Assembly (NCBI RefSeq): GCF_009739465.1 | Contig: NZ_WHOM01000064.1 | Location: forward strand, 1 to 64,000 | Length of the DNA stretch: 64,000 nt | Direction of reading: 5' to 3' | Source: Streptomyces apocyni | GTDB lineage: Bacteria; Actinomycetota; Actinomycetes; Streptomycetales; Streptomycetaceae | Translations under genes and position numbers: made by a program | Notes under the pieces: model-generated | Told to the model about the DNA's origin: nothing | Databases searched by the model: none | Seen by the model: the letters and a program-made list of their open reading frames with translations, nothing else | In this document: in pieces, positions 34,391-42,358 of the stretch | Numbering within the stretch: position 1 is the first letter of the stretch | Layout: each line of letters opens with the position of its first letter

Positions 34391-36519
34391 AGGTCGTTCT
34401 CCCGGCTGGTGTCGTCGAGGATGGAAGAGCCGTCGGCGACCTGGTCGGCATCCTGCTCGCCGTCGCTGGAAACAGACAGGTCGTCGTCCTCGTCGGGAAC
34501 GGTGTCGTCGTCGAGTTCCGGCGCGGCGTACACGCCGGCCAGTCCAAAAGACAGCGTCGGAGTGCTCAGCACGTCGGGCCCGCCTGCTGGCACCGGCACT
34601 GCCCCCGAGGCGCGGGACTTGGCCACTACCCGTCGCTCCGAGCGAGACAGCTCCCCCTTCCCTGAGGCCCGCTTGAGGAAGTCGTCCAGAGCCAGGGCGA
34701 GTTCTGCCTCGTGCTCCTCGCGGGACCCGGTGCGCTTGACGACCTTGCAGATGTGCTGCCAGATGTGGTGGGTGAACGGAAGGCTCACCGCGGTGGCGTG
34801 AATCCACGGCACTTCACGGAACCCCTCGGGCAGGCGTACCCAGATCCGGGTCGGGTCGTAGGGGTTGTGGTGCACCTCCCGCAGGCGCCCCTTCGACCGC
34901 GTCCCAGGGCCGTGGTCTTCGTGGAGGCACTTGTCGTCGTAGGTGCGGTAGTCGAACCGGATACCGGCGCCGGTGACCGGCTGCCAGCGCACCGGCAGGA
35001 GCTCCACGTAGTCCTGCGAGCTCAGTACCACCGGCACGTACCCCGCCACCGGGAGCAGCGCCGCCCACATCTGGTTCGGGGTGAGGGCCTTCTTCGGCAT
35101 CAGCGGATGGCGCAGGCCCTCATGCGGACGGTGGTGCCAGTGCACGAGGAACTCGTCCAGCAGCTCCTGCATCTCCTGCAGGGTCCGCAACGGCTCCTGC
35201 TCGACCTTGGAGCCCCGCTCGGACACGTTCGCCCCGGTGTGGCCCGGCAGCCACTGACAGAACAGAGAGTTGAGCGAGCCGAAGGTCCGCTCCTCGTGCG
35301 CCTTGGCTGGCCCGTTGGCCGGTGGCACGGGCTGCAGAGAGATCCCCAGGCTTTCGCACGCGGCCCGCGTGGCGGGAGAGACGAACACCTTGCCCTGGTC
35401 GACCACGATCATCTTGGGCACGATTACCGGGCGTGCCGCGGCGTCGTTCAACCGCTCATCCAGGCTGACCAGCCGCTCGTGGGGGATAACTGAGGAGGCC
35501 ATCGACAGCGTCGCGGGCCAGTCGGGCCGCATCGTCATCGGCGTCATCATCTGCGCCAGCAAGACCGCCACATCGGTCAGCTTGCTACCCGGCGGCCGCA
35601 GAATTCCCCACAAGCTGCGGGTCGCCACGTCCAGTGCCGTGGTCAGCTCCGGCCGTGCCACGACCCCGTCATCCAGGACGCACAACACATCCACCGGGGT
35701 GCTGTCCATCATCACCAGCTCGCCGGGACGCAGCGCGACTGTCGGGGTGAACGGCGGCTCCGGGCGTGCGGCCCGGGCACGCCGCTGAGCCACCGTGCCC
35801 CCCAGGCCCAGCACCGCTTCCACCTTGTCCAGGAGCTTGTTGAACGTGGACTGCGGCGGGACCCTCACTGCGCCGGGACCGTGCTTCGCATCCAGCCACC
35901 ACTGCGTTTCCCGGCGCATACGCTTCTTCCACCCCCGCGACCGAGAGCGCGGCGCCTCCTGATGCAGCAGTTTGCGAACCGCTTCGACTACCTCGGCGTC
36001 GGCCCGGCCGGGCAATGTCGAACTACGACGCTTGGGCACCAGTGCCCACACCCCGCCCGTGCCGTAGCGCGCACGCCACCTACGGACCGTTGCCCGGCTC
36101 ACGCTCGTCCAGCCCTGCGCGGTGAGCTCGTCAGCCTTGGCCTGCTCACGCTGTGCCAGCGTGGTGGTTTCGGGGTTGTACGGGGGCTTCACCGGGCCTT
36201 CGCTGTTCGGCGTGGGGTAGCCGGTCTCCACCTCGCGGACGTGCTGCTCGATGGCGAGCGCGCGCCGCTGCTGGTCTTCGGACACGGTCGACAACAGGCC
36301 CGTCTGGGGTACGCGCAGACGGGGCGGGCCGTCCTTCATCTCGAAGGAGGGATCACCGATCAGCGTGGCCAGGCTGAACACCGCCAGCCCACACGCCTCA
36401 TGGTTCTCGGCTAGCCAGATACGCGCCTGGGGTGTCAGGTTTCCCTCGATCCCGGCAACGGTCCAGTCACGGTCGTTGAATCGCACGGCAGCGCCGACTC
36501 CTGGTACCAGCCCATTCAT
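34378..36519 (-). CDS. TniA/TnsB/Mu-type DDE transposase
   Basis: A 713-residue protein from ATG 36519, which overlaps the stop of the TnsA-like gene (ATGA). It has N-terminal HTH segments (about 120-155, TSVSRATVRRWRARYG), then an rve-type integrase core with Asp in LVMMDSTPVDVL (272), Asp in IVVDQGKVFV (374) and Glu in KAHEERTFGSLNS (409/410). A C-terminal beta-barrel/linker (DPTRIWVRLPEGF) and an acidic tail follow. All three catalytic residues are present, so strand transfer should be possible. Second gene of the operon TnsA-like, TniA, TniB, TniQ. Confidence 0.87.
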   Translation of the reverse strand: MNGLVPGVGAAVRFNDRDWTVAGIEGNLTPQARIWLAENHEACGLAVFSLATLIGDPSFEMKDGPPRLRVPQTGLLSTVSEDQQRRALAIEQHVREVETGYPTPNSEGPVKPPYNPETTTLAQREQAKADELTAQGWTSVSRATVRRWRARYGTGGVWALVPKRRSSTLPGRADAEVVEAVRKLLHQEAPRSRSRGWKKRMRRETQWWLDAKHGPGAVRVPPQSTFNKLLDKVEAVLGLGGTVAQRRARAARPEPPFTPTVALRPGELVMMDSTPVDVLCVLDDGVVARPELTTALDVATRSLWGILRPPGSKLTDVAVLLAQMMTPMTMRPDWPATLSMASSVIPHERLVSLDERLNDAAARPVIVPKMIVVDQGKVFVSPATRAACESLGISLQPVPPANGPAKAHEERTFGSLNSLFCQWLPGHTGANVSERGSKVEQEPLRTLQEMQELLDEFLVHWHHRPHEGLRHPLMPKKALTPNQMWAALLPVAGYVPVVLSSQDYVELLPVRWQPVTGAGIRFDYRTYDDKCLHEDHGPGTRSKGRLREVHHNPYDPTRIWVRLPEGFREVPWIHATAVSLPFTHHIWQHICKVVKRTGSREEHEAELALALDDFLKRASGKGELSRSERRVVAKSRASGAVPVPAGGPDVLSTPTLSFGLAGVYAAPELDDDTVPDEDDDLSVSSDGEQDADQVADGSSILDDTSRENDLWLP

Positions 36520-37325
36520 CGTTCGACTCCCGCCGGAGATGCCACAGCCACGGCCCGCTCGTGCAGCGGGCTGTCCAGCCGCGTACTCAGCACTCCGGCC
36601 CACAGGGCGTGAAACACCGCAGGCCACACGGCGATCGGATCGCCCAGCAGACGGACCCCCTCGACCAGAGGCGTGGGTGTTCGGAAGCACTGAACGATCC
36701 GGGGCATCAGGCCTCCAGCACACCGCGGATGCCGGTAGTCGGCGAGCCAGCGCACATTGGCCTCCACCGCAGGCCGCGGCGGCCCGACCAGCCGGTAGTG
36801 CCAGCCGGCCGCGAGGGCCGCGGCCTCGACATGCCCAGCCCGCTGGACCAGGCGCCGCCCGGCTCCGCACCGGCCGGCACAGTCCACAAAGAGCCCGCTG
36901 CCGTCCGCGAGGCGAGCCACCAGGTGCGGCGCGTGCGATACGACCTTCCCGCTCCTGCCCCGCCACAGCAGCTCCACCGGCCGGCAAGCCAGTGCCACCA
37001 CCTTCGGATCACGATCCAGCATCATCACCTGAGTGCGCATCGCCCCGAACCCGTAGTGCACCAGCCGCCCGGACGTCGCCGACCACCACCAGCCCGGCGC
37101 GATCCGCCGCCCCCGCAGCACCGGGAAATCCCGTACGGGAAGACACTCCTCCAGCGCCTGCTCCCTGCCCGCCTGGAGCCACGGCATCACATGCTCCGTA
37201 CCGGACTCATCCACGAACCTCGCCTCCACCAGCGCGGGGTCGACGCGCCGGCCACGGAGCGGAAGCGAAACGGCGCGCGCCGATCCAGGCGGCTGCCCTT
37301 GTTCCCACACAGAAGCTTCAGACAT
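36516..37325 (-). CDS. TnsA-like endonuclease subunit, catalytic residues degenerate
   Basis: A 269-residue protein from ATG 37325. It aligns by eye with actinobacterial TnsA-like proteins: ECLPVRDFPVLRGRRIAPGW, WWSATSGRLVHYGF, SHAPHLVARLADGSG, then ANVRWLADYRHPRC. In active relatives the nuclease triad sits in WLERD, APDFF and VDVR/K. Here these read GAMRT, APHLV and VDCAG, so Glu, Asp and Lys equivalents all seem lost. It may be a structural subunit only, which would predict copy-and-paste rather than cut-and-paste movement. It overlaps the transposase start. Confidence 0.7.
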   Translation of the reverse strand: MSEASVWEQGQPPGSARAVSLPLRGRRVDPALVEARFVDESGTEHVMPWLQAGREQALEECLPVRDFPVLRGRRIAPGWWWSATSGRLVHYGFGAMRTQVMMLDRDPKVVALACRPVELLWRGRSGKVVSHAPHLVARLADGSGLFVDCAGRCGAGRRLVQRAGHVEAAALAAGWHYRLVGPPRPAVEANVRWLADYRHPRCAGGLMPRIVQCFRTPTPLVEGVRLLGDPIAVWPAVFHALWAGVLSTRLDSPLHERAVAVASPAGVER

Positions 37326-38132
37326 GAAAGGCCACACTTCCTTCGAAACACGTGCTTGCGCAGATCCGGCGACAGGCGGGACGCTGCACCTCTGCGGCCG
37401 CCCCCACAGCTGCGCACAGATCGAGTGAAAGAGCTGGGCCGTCGCGCGCAGGCGCGGCGTGTACCAGCGTCTGCCGTCAAGCCCGAAGAACCGGCCCGGG
37501 GCAGGCCACCAGGCCCCCATCACTGGAGGTTTCACGGGCGAAGAAGCCCGGCACGAAAGCACCGTCAGCCTGCTGAGGACAGCAGTGGTCACGCCGTGAA
37601 CGTACGGATGTCCGGGGCGAATGCAGCAGCATTGCCGCATCGGTCTGCTGCCACGCTCTGCTGTCCTCCAGACGCACGCGGCGGTCGCCCTTTCCCGTAG
37701 TGCTGCACCAGCTCCCCACGCAAGGGCGCGCTCCTCGAGTGCCCCGTGCCGGAGCAAACCCACCGGCTGCCGCCTGCGACGCCCCGAGGGCGAGCAGAAC
37801 TCCGCCCACGCCACCTCACACACCTGTCACCTCGCACAAAGACCCATCTGCCGTCCACCTGAACGGACTTGAGGACGATCACTGTGGTGGACACGGCCTG
37901 GCACGGGAAGAACTTCCGGCTCGAACAGCTCGAACGAGCGACGCAATCAAAGCGGGGCCACCCCACGCCACTCGAACGGGCGTTTCGTCGAAGATCGGGC
38001 CGGGAATTCGTGCAGGTCAGATGGTCGTACCGGCGAAGAATCGTTCACCTGCCTGAACTAAAGCCCGTTCGGATCGGGCATGCTGCGCGGCGAAGCGACA
38101 GATCCCCCGCTTCGTCTGAGGAAGAGGGGGGC
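37326..38132. other. divergent region between the transposition operon and tap
   Basis: About 800 bases without a convincing gene. A long plus-strand frame from TTG 37869 is open to 38195 but has an atypical start. The right part has several dyads: GCTCG/CGAGC around 37919-37940, and GCCCG/CGGGC around 38068-38084. Short recurring motifs (GGCGAAG, TCGAACG) could be transposase or Tap binding sites. The right transposon end should lie here, but I could not fix it. Confidence 0.4.
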
Positions 38133-38195
38133 ATGAACCGAGAGCGTGACGACCAACCGCTTGACCGAACAACACTTCTTCGGACTCACACATGA
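38133..38195 (+). CDS. 20-residue leader ORF coupled to tap
   Basis: ATG 38133 is preceded by GAGGAAGAGGGGGGC, one of the strongest ribosome sites in the window. It encodes MNRERDDQPLDRTTLLRTHT and its TGA overlaps the tap ATG (ATGA at 38192-38195). The tap start has no ribosome site of its own (CTTCGGACTCACAC). The short ORF may therefore deliver ribosomes to tap. It could also be the end of the longer frame open from 37869. Confidence 0.5.
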   Translation: MNRERDDQPLDRTTLLRTHT

Positions 38196-40396
38196 ACGAA
38201 CACTTCGTAGCAGTGGACGCCCTGATCGGGCGCGGTCCTCACCCGCCCCAGCTGCCCACTCCCGAAGAACGCCGCCACCTGCGGGAAGCCTGGGGTGCCT
38301 CCCTTGAGGAATTCGCCAGCACTCTCAACCAGGACACCGACGACATGGAGGCTTGGGAGGCCGGCCACCGGGGCGCCGACCAGGCCGACGAGATCGCCTA
38401 CCTGCGCCTGCTCAACCGCATCAGACAAGAGCTGCCCCCCGGCCACGAACCAGACTGGGCAGCCCTACGCCGACGCCCTGCTCCCTCACCTCATCCGCCC
38501 CGACCGGTACCGCCGTGCGACAGCTGCGGACAGCCGATGGGCCGCTGCGAACACTGCGGCCAGCCCACCACCCATAACCCCGGGGGACGGTGGCTGCACC
38601 AGAACACCAACTGCGCCCCACAAGGCCCGCGCATCCCCCAACAGCCCGCGGCTCCCCAACTGCCGCTGCGCCTGCCGAAACCGCCCGGAGGCTTCCCTCT
38701 CGGACCATTGGCGGTCATCGACCACCACATCGACAATGACCGCCTCGTGGCCCACCTCAGACAGCACCGCAGCATGGAATGCCCTGCAAGAACTCTGCCT
38801 GACCTGCTCGCGTGGGCCTACACGCGCGGCATCGGAGCACCCCGGCTGCATGCCAAAGGGAATCACGTACCGCCGCTGCTCATCCTCACCGCAGCTGCCA
38901 CCGGCTTCTTCGGACTTCCGCTGGCCCTGGACGATCCCGTCGAGCGGCTGCTGCCAGCCGACCACCCCGTCCTGGCTGACCTCGGCCGGGCCGGATGGCC
39001 CCCCACTCAGCCGGGCATGGGGCCCTGGAGCCGACTGCAGACCCGCGTGAGCGAAGGCCACCAAGTCACGGTCCGGCTCGCCGTCCAGCCCTGGGGAGCG
39101 GTGGGGGACAGCTGGGGGCTTCACGCCCTGGAGGCGAAGGACCTCGCCACGGTGACGACCCGCTACGCGGACACCGTACTGACCCCCTATGACACCCCCG
39201 CGGCCTGCGGCTCGGATCTGATGACCGAGCTGCGCCCGCCCAAACAGTGGGCCACACAAGCCCGCAGCGGCCGCCGTGTCCTGGAGCCCGCCGCACGCGG
39301 CGCCCTGACTGCGGCATACGACCCCGCCCCGCCCGAAGCGCCCGCGGACCACCCAGTGGCGGGCCGCGACCGGAACCCCGACGACGTCCTGCGCGAGGAG
39401 GCCTACAACTGGTACCGGCAGCCCGCCCGATGGGAACGGGAGACCTACCGCCACGTTGTCGCTCTCGCCGTCAACTTCGCCTTCACCAATGCCGCAGGCA
39501 AGCTCAAGATCGGCTACGGGCCCCCCGGTCCCCTCGAACATCAGCCGACGTTCGACCCATCCGTGCCAGGCACCTGGTACGCCGACCTCTCCGGCATCCC
39601 CACCGACTCCCGCCTGCCGTCCCCCTTCACCGCGAGCGGACAGCCGCCCACCGGCCCCACCTGGTATACGACCCCGACCCTGGCCTACGCCCAGCAGCTC
39701 GCGTCCCAAGCTGGCCTCACCATCAAGCCGATCAAGGCCTACCTACGGCACGGTAACGCGGGAACCTATCTCGAACCCTGGAACAAGCGTCTGCGCGAGG
39801 CCTACTGGCAAGTGCTGCGCCGCCTACGGATCGCCCCCGACGCCACCGGCTCCGTTTTCCTGCACGCCTGTGAGCAAGCAGAAGTCGAGGGCGACCAGCT
39901 GGACTGGATACTGCTGTCGGCCATCAAGGCCACCGCAGACGGCGGCATCGACAGGCTTCACGAAGACCCTATCGACCGCGACCGGGAACCCCACGAACGC
40001 TGGCCAGCCCTCAACCGCGTCACCTGGCGCCCCGACATCCGGGCCGCCATCATCGCCACCGCCCGCACCGAGCTGCACCGCAAGATGACCAGCATGGCCA
40101 ACGCGGGCCGTTACCCGGTGGCGGTGCTGTCCGACCGCATTGTCTACCCCACCACCCGGCCTACGCCGCTGGACATCCTGCCCGACGAGCGCCCCGTCCC
40201 AGGCAGCTTCACCCTCAGCCCCCGCTTCGGCCACGTCACCCTCGAAGGCACTCACACCATGGACTGGGCCCACACCCTGCTAGCACGGCACATCAATCCC
40301 GCCGCAGGGATCAAAGACCCCGACGCGCATCTCCCCCTGCCCCGTGAGAAACCGTCCCACCCCGCGGGTCCAGACGAGCCTGCGCTCCTGTTCTAA
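38192..40396 (+). CDS. tap: telomere-associated protein Tap
   Basis: This 734-residue protein matches Streptomyces Tap along its length. It has an N-terminal XRE-like HTH (about 24-60, REAWGASLEEFASTLNQDTD), a CxxC pair (CDSCGQPMGRCEHCG, about 109-123), then the conserved core (FGLPLALDDPVERLLPADHP, GPWSRLQTRVSEGHQVTVRL, WRPDIRAAIIATARTELHRK, YPVAVLSDRIVYP). Tap binds telomere 3' overhangs and recruits the terminal protein; primase activity has been reported. VALAVNFAF (about 421) and VAVLSDRIVYP (about 641) resemble polymerase motifs A and C. Usual tap-tpg coupling is absent: no tpg follows directly, but a terminal-protein-like gene lies 4.1 kb downstream. Confidence 0.88.
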   Translation: MNEHFVAVDALIGRGPHPPQLPTPEERRHLREAWGASLEEFASTLNQDTDDMEAWEAGHRGADQADEIAYLRLLNRIRQELPPGHEPDWAALRRRPAPSPHPPRPVPPCDSCGQPMGRCEHCGQPTTHNPGGRWLHQNTNCAPQGPRIPQQPAAPQLPLRLPKPPGGFPLGPLAVIDHHIDNDRLVAHLRQHRSMECPARTLPDLLAWAYTRGIGAPRLHAKGNHVPPLLILTAAATGFFGLPLALDDPVERLLPADHPVLADLGRAGWPPTQPGMGPWSRLQTRVSEGHQVTVRLAVQPWGAVGDSWGLHALEAKDLATVTTRYADTVLTPYDTPAACGSDLMTELRPPKQWATQARSGRRVLEPAARGALTAAYDPAPPEAPADHPVAGRDRNPDDVLREEAYNWYRQPARWERETYRHVVALAVNFAFTNAAGKLKIGYGPPGPLEHQPTFDPSVPGTWYADLSGIPTDSRLPSPFTASGQPPTGPTWYTTPTLAYAQQLASQAGLTIKPIKAYLRHGNAGTYLEPWNKRLREAYWQVLRRLRIAPDATGSVFLHACEQAEVEGDQLDWILLSAIKATADGGIDRLHEDPIDRDREPHERWPALNRVTWRPDIRAAIIATARTELHRKMTSMANAGRYPVAVLSDRIVYPTTRPTPLDILPDERPVPGSFTLSPRFGHVTLEGTHTMDWAHTLLARHINPAAGIKDPDAHLPLPREKPSHPAGPDEPALLF

Positions 40397-40444
40397 GCGG
40401 GCATACCTCACCGTGCCGTCGCTACTCGCCACCCGCCTGGCCCT

Positions 40445-40476
40445 CCGAGCAGGCAGGACATCTCCTGCCTGCTCGG
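40445..40476 (+). terminator. hairpin terminator after tap
   Basis: CCGAGCAGGCAGGA (40445-40458) and TCCTGCCTGCTCGG (40463-40476) pair perfectly over 14 bases with the four-base loop CATC, about 50 bases past the tap stop. Confidence 0.75.
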
Positions 40477-40648
40477 GCACGCCGGTGGCCTGACCTCTTC
40501 ATCGCCCGTTATCAGGACGCTGCCGAGGGCGAACCGCGCGGCCTCAGCGCGGTACCGGCGGCCGCCTGCTCCTGACAACAATCTGGGCCCACACCAGCCC
40601 CAGGAGCCGTTCGCTCCGTCTGACCCCACCGACTGGAAAGCCCCCGAC

Positions 40649-41641
40649 ATGATCCTGTTCTATGCCTTCACGGACGCCAGCGGCACGTGGCACGGAGACC
40701 CCGACGCCGACATCCACGAACCCCAGCCCAGGCACGGCAACCTGACCCTCCCCGCCCCGCCCCAAGCTGGCCCCGCAACCAGCCTGTTCGCCGGCCAGAC
40801 GCTGCGCGTGCTGTACGCCGCCACCGACCTCGAGCCCAGCGCCACCACCTACCAACTCGACAACGGAGACTGGGTTCTGGCGTCCTGGCACGTCCACGAA
40901 CTCCTGTCAGCCCCCTATCAGACAGCCGCCCATGCGCCCCCATCCGACCCTCCACCGCCTGCCACGGTGCCCGTCGCCAAACTGGAGATCTATGCCGCCA
41001 ACCGCCGCTACAGCTTCGACGCGGAACAGCTCGATGGCGGGCGAGTCGAGGTGAACATCATGATCACCTCCACCGCCGGCGAGATCTACGGAGCCCTCAC
41101 AGGAGAGACCGACGCCACAGACCTGGCCCATCTCTCCCGTCTCCTGAAAGCAGCTGCCGACGCCTGTCCAGCGTCACCCCCAGCCCCGTCGGCACCCGCC
41201 CCATCGGCCAAGCCTGCCCAACGTGGCGCACCCTGGACCGAGGACCTGCTCGACCTTCTGCGTGCCGCCCACGCAGACGGAAAGGACGAAGCGACGCTCG
41301 CAGAGGAGTTCGGACGCAGCGAGGCGGCCATCCGGTGGAAGCTGTGGGACCTCCGCCTGGAACCCTTCCCGAAAGACCTCGTCCCCGATCGGCGTGCGAA
41401 TACCATCCCCGAGCAACCCAAGGCCTACACCGTGACGGACAAACGCCAAGCACACCCGAACGCCTACAAGAAGTGGGAACCCGAGGACGATCGCCTGCTG
41501 GCCCGGCGGGCCGCCGAAGGCGCCGCTATCGCGGAACTTTCACAGGAGTTCGGACGCGATGAAGGGGCCGTCATCAGTCGCCTCAACAAGATCGGCGCGA
41601 TCGGGCCCGCAGCAGACGAGGCCGCCCGCTACACCTACTGA
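40649..41641 (+). CDS. protein with two SANT/Myb-like HTH repeats
   Basis: A 330-residue protein, GGAAAG ten bases before ATG. The N-terminal 180 residues are an unrecognised beta-rich domain (ILFYAFTDASGTWHGDPDAD, YAANRRYSFDAEQLDGG). After a Pro/Ala linker come two similar three-helix units: APWTEDLLDLLRAAHADGKD with LAEEFGRSEAAIRWKLWDL, and KWEPEDDRLLARRAAEGAAI with LSQEFGRDEGAVISRLNKIG. The WxxxDxxxL...EFGRxxxAxxxRL pattern is that of SANT/Myb-type DNA-binding repeats. It lies between tap and the polymerase-like gene, separated from tap by a terminator. DNA binding on the linear replicon is inferred. Confidence 0.7.
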   Translation: MILFYAFTDASGTWHGDPDADIHEPQPRHGNLTLPAPPQAGPATSLFAGQTLRVLYAATDLEPSATTYQLDNGDWVLASWHVHELLSAPYQTAAHAPPSDPPPPATVPVAKLEIYAANRRYSFDAEQLDGGRVEVNIMITSTAGEIYGALTGETDATDLAHLSRLLKAAADACPASPPAPSAPAPSAKPAQRGAPWTEDLLDLLRAAHADGKDEATLAEEFGRSEAAIRWKLWDLRLEPFPKDLVPDRRANTIPEQPKAYTVTDKRQAHPNAYKKWEPEDDRLLARRAAEGAAIAELSQEFGRDEGAVISRLNKIGAIGPAADEAARYTY

Positions 41642-41688
41642 ACCTCCATGACCGTGCTCCTTGCCCCTCATCCGCCGTGCACGTAATG

Positions 41689-41722
41689 TATATCCCAAAT
41701 CAGATATCGGATTTGGGATATA
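41689..41722. promoter_or_regulatory. 34-base operator dyad before the HTH gene
   Basis: The arms TATATCCCAAATC (41689-41701) and GATTTGGGATATA (41710-41722) are perfect inverted repeats around AGATATCG. The dyad ends just before the ribosome site GGGGAGGG of the HTH gene starting at 41737, so binding would block its expression. AT-rich against a very GC-rich background. Confidence 0.75.
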
Positions 41723-41736
41723 CGGGGAGGGTAGAG

Positions 41737-42333
41737 GTGCTGCTGACGACGGGGCAGGCTGCGGAGGAGCTGGGTTGTGCGGTCACCACTTTTCGTCGCC
41801 TGATCCGTGCCGGGTTGTTGCCGGGCCTGTCGCGGCGTGGGGTGCGAGTCATGGTCCCGCTCGCCACCATCCAAGCCCTCACCGAACGTCATCTTGCCTC
41901 GCTTGACCGGCTGGAGGCCCCCGAGGTCGCGGTGCTGCGTGTCGATGCGGCCCGGCAGGTCGCCGAGGGCGACCGCCAGTGGATCGGCTTTTCTACATCG
42001 CTCGCACCGGACGATCTCCTGAAGGCGCTGCGGGGCTGGTGGCGTTGTGACGCGGCGAGTATCGCGGCCGGGGGAGTGCTGCCGGTGACCGTGTCGGGCT
42101 ACGTCGTCGCCGTGCTCACCGGCCTGGAAGGGTGGGAGAAGAACGAGCACGGGCGCCACTGCTTCCCCCAGGCGCGGCTGGCCGGCTACGTCACCGATCT
42201 CGCCACTCCGGTTAAGGAACTGACCGGGACCACTACCGCCGAGCGGCGTCTGGCCGGCCACCTGCTGGGCACTCGCCTGCCCTCCCATTCCGGTGGGGCA
42301 ATCGCCTACGTTCCCACCCGCCGCAACGGCTGA
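41737..42333 (+). CDS. HTH (excisionase/MerR-like) regulator
   Basis: A 198-residue protein from GTG 41737, chosen because GGGGAGGG lies upstream and because earlier in-frame starts fall inside the dyad. The N-terminus LLTTGQAAEELGCAVTTFRR, LIRAGLLPGLSRRGVRVMV is a winged HTH of the excisionase/MerR type. The rest (VLRVDAARQVAEGDRQWIGF, LRGWWRCDAASIAAGGVLPV) is an unrecognised domain. It is likely autoregulated through the 34-base dyad. It ends 26 bases before the polymerase-like gene, so it may govern that operon. Confidence 0.75.
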   Translation: MLLTTGQAAEELGCAVTTFRRLIRAGLLPGLSRRGVRVMVPLATIQALTERHLASLDRLEAPEVAVLRVDAARQVAEGDRQWIGFSTSLAPDDLLKALRGWWRCDAASIAAGGVLPVTVSGYVVAVLTGLEGWEKNEHGRHCFPQARLAGYVTDLATPVKELTGTTTAERRLAGHLLGTRLPSHSGGAIAYVPTRRNG

Positions 42334-42358
42334 AGCGCCACCCGAGCCAAGGAACACG

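Noticed and set aside
37869..38195. 108-codon frame upstream of tap as a full gene
   Set aside because: TTG start without ribosome site; only the last 20 codons have a strong internal start, so only these are listed.
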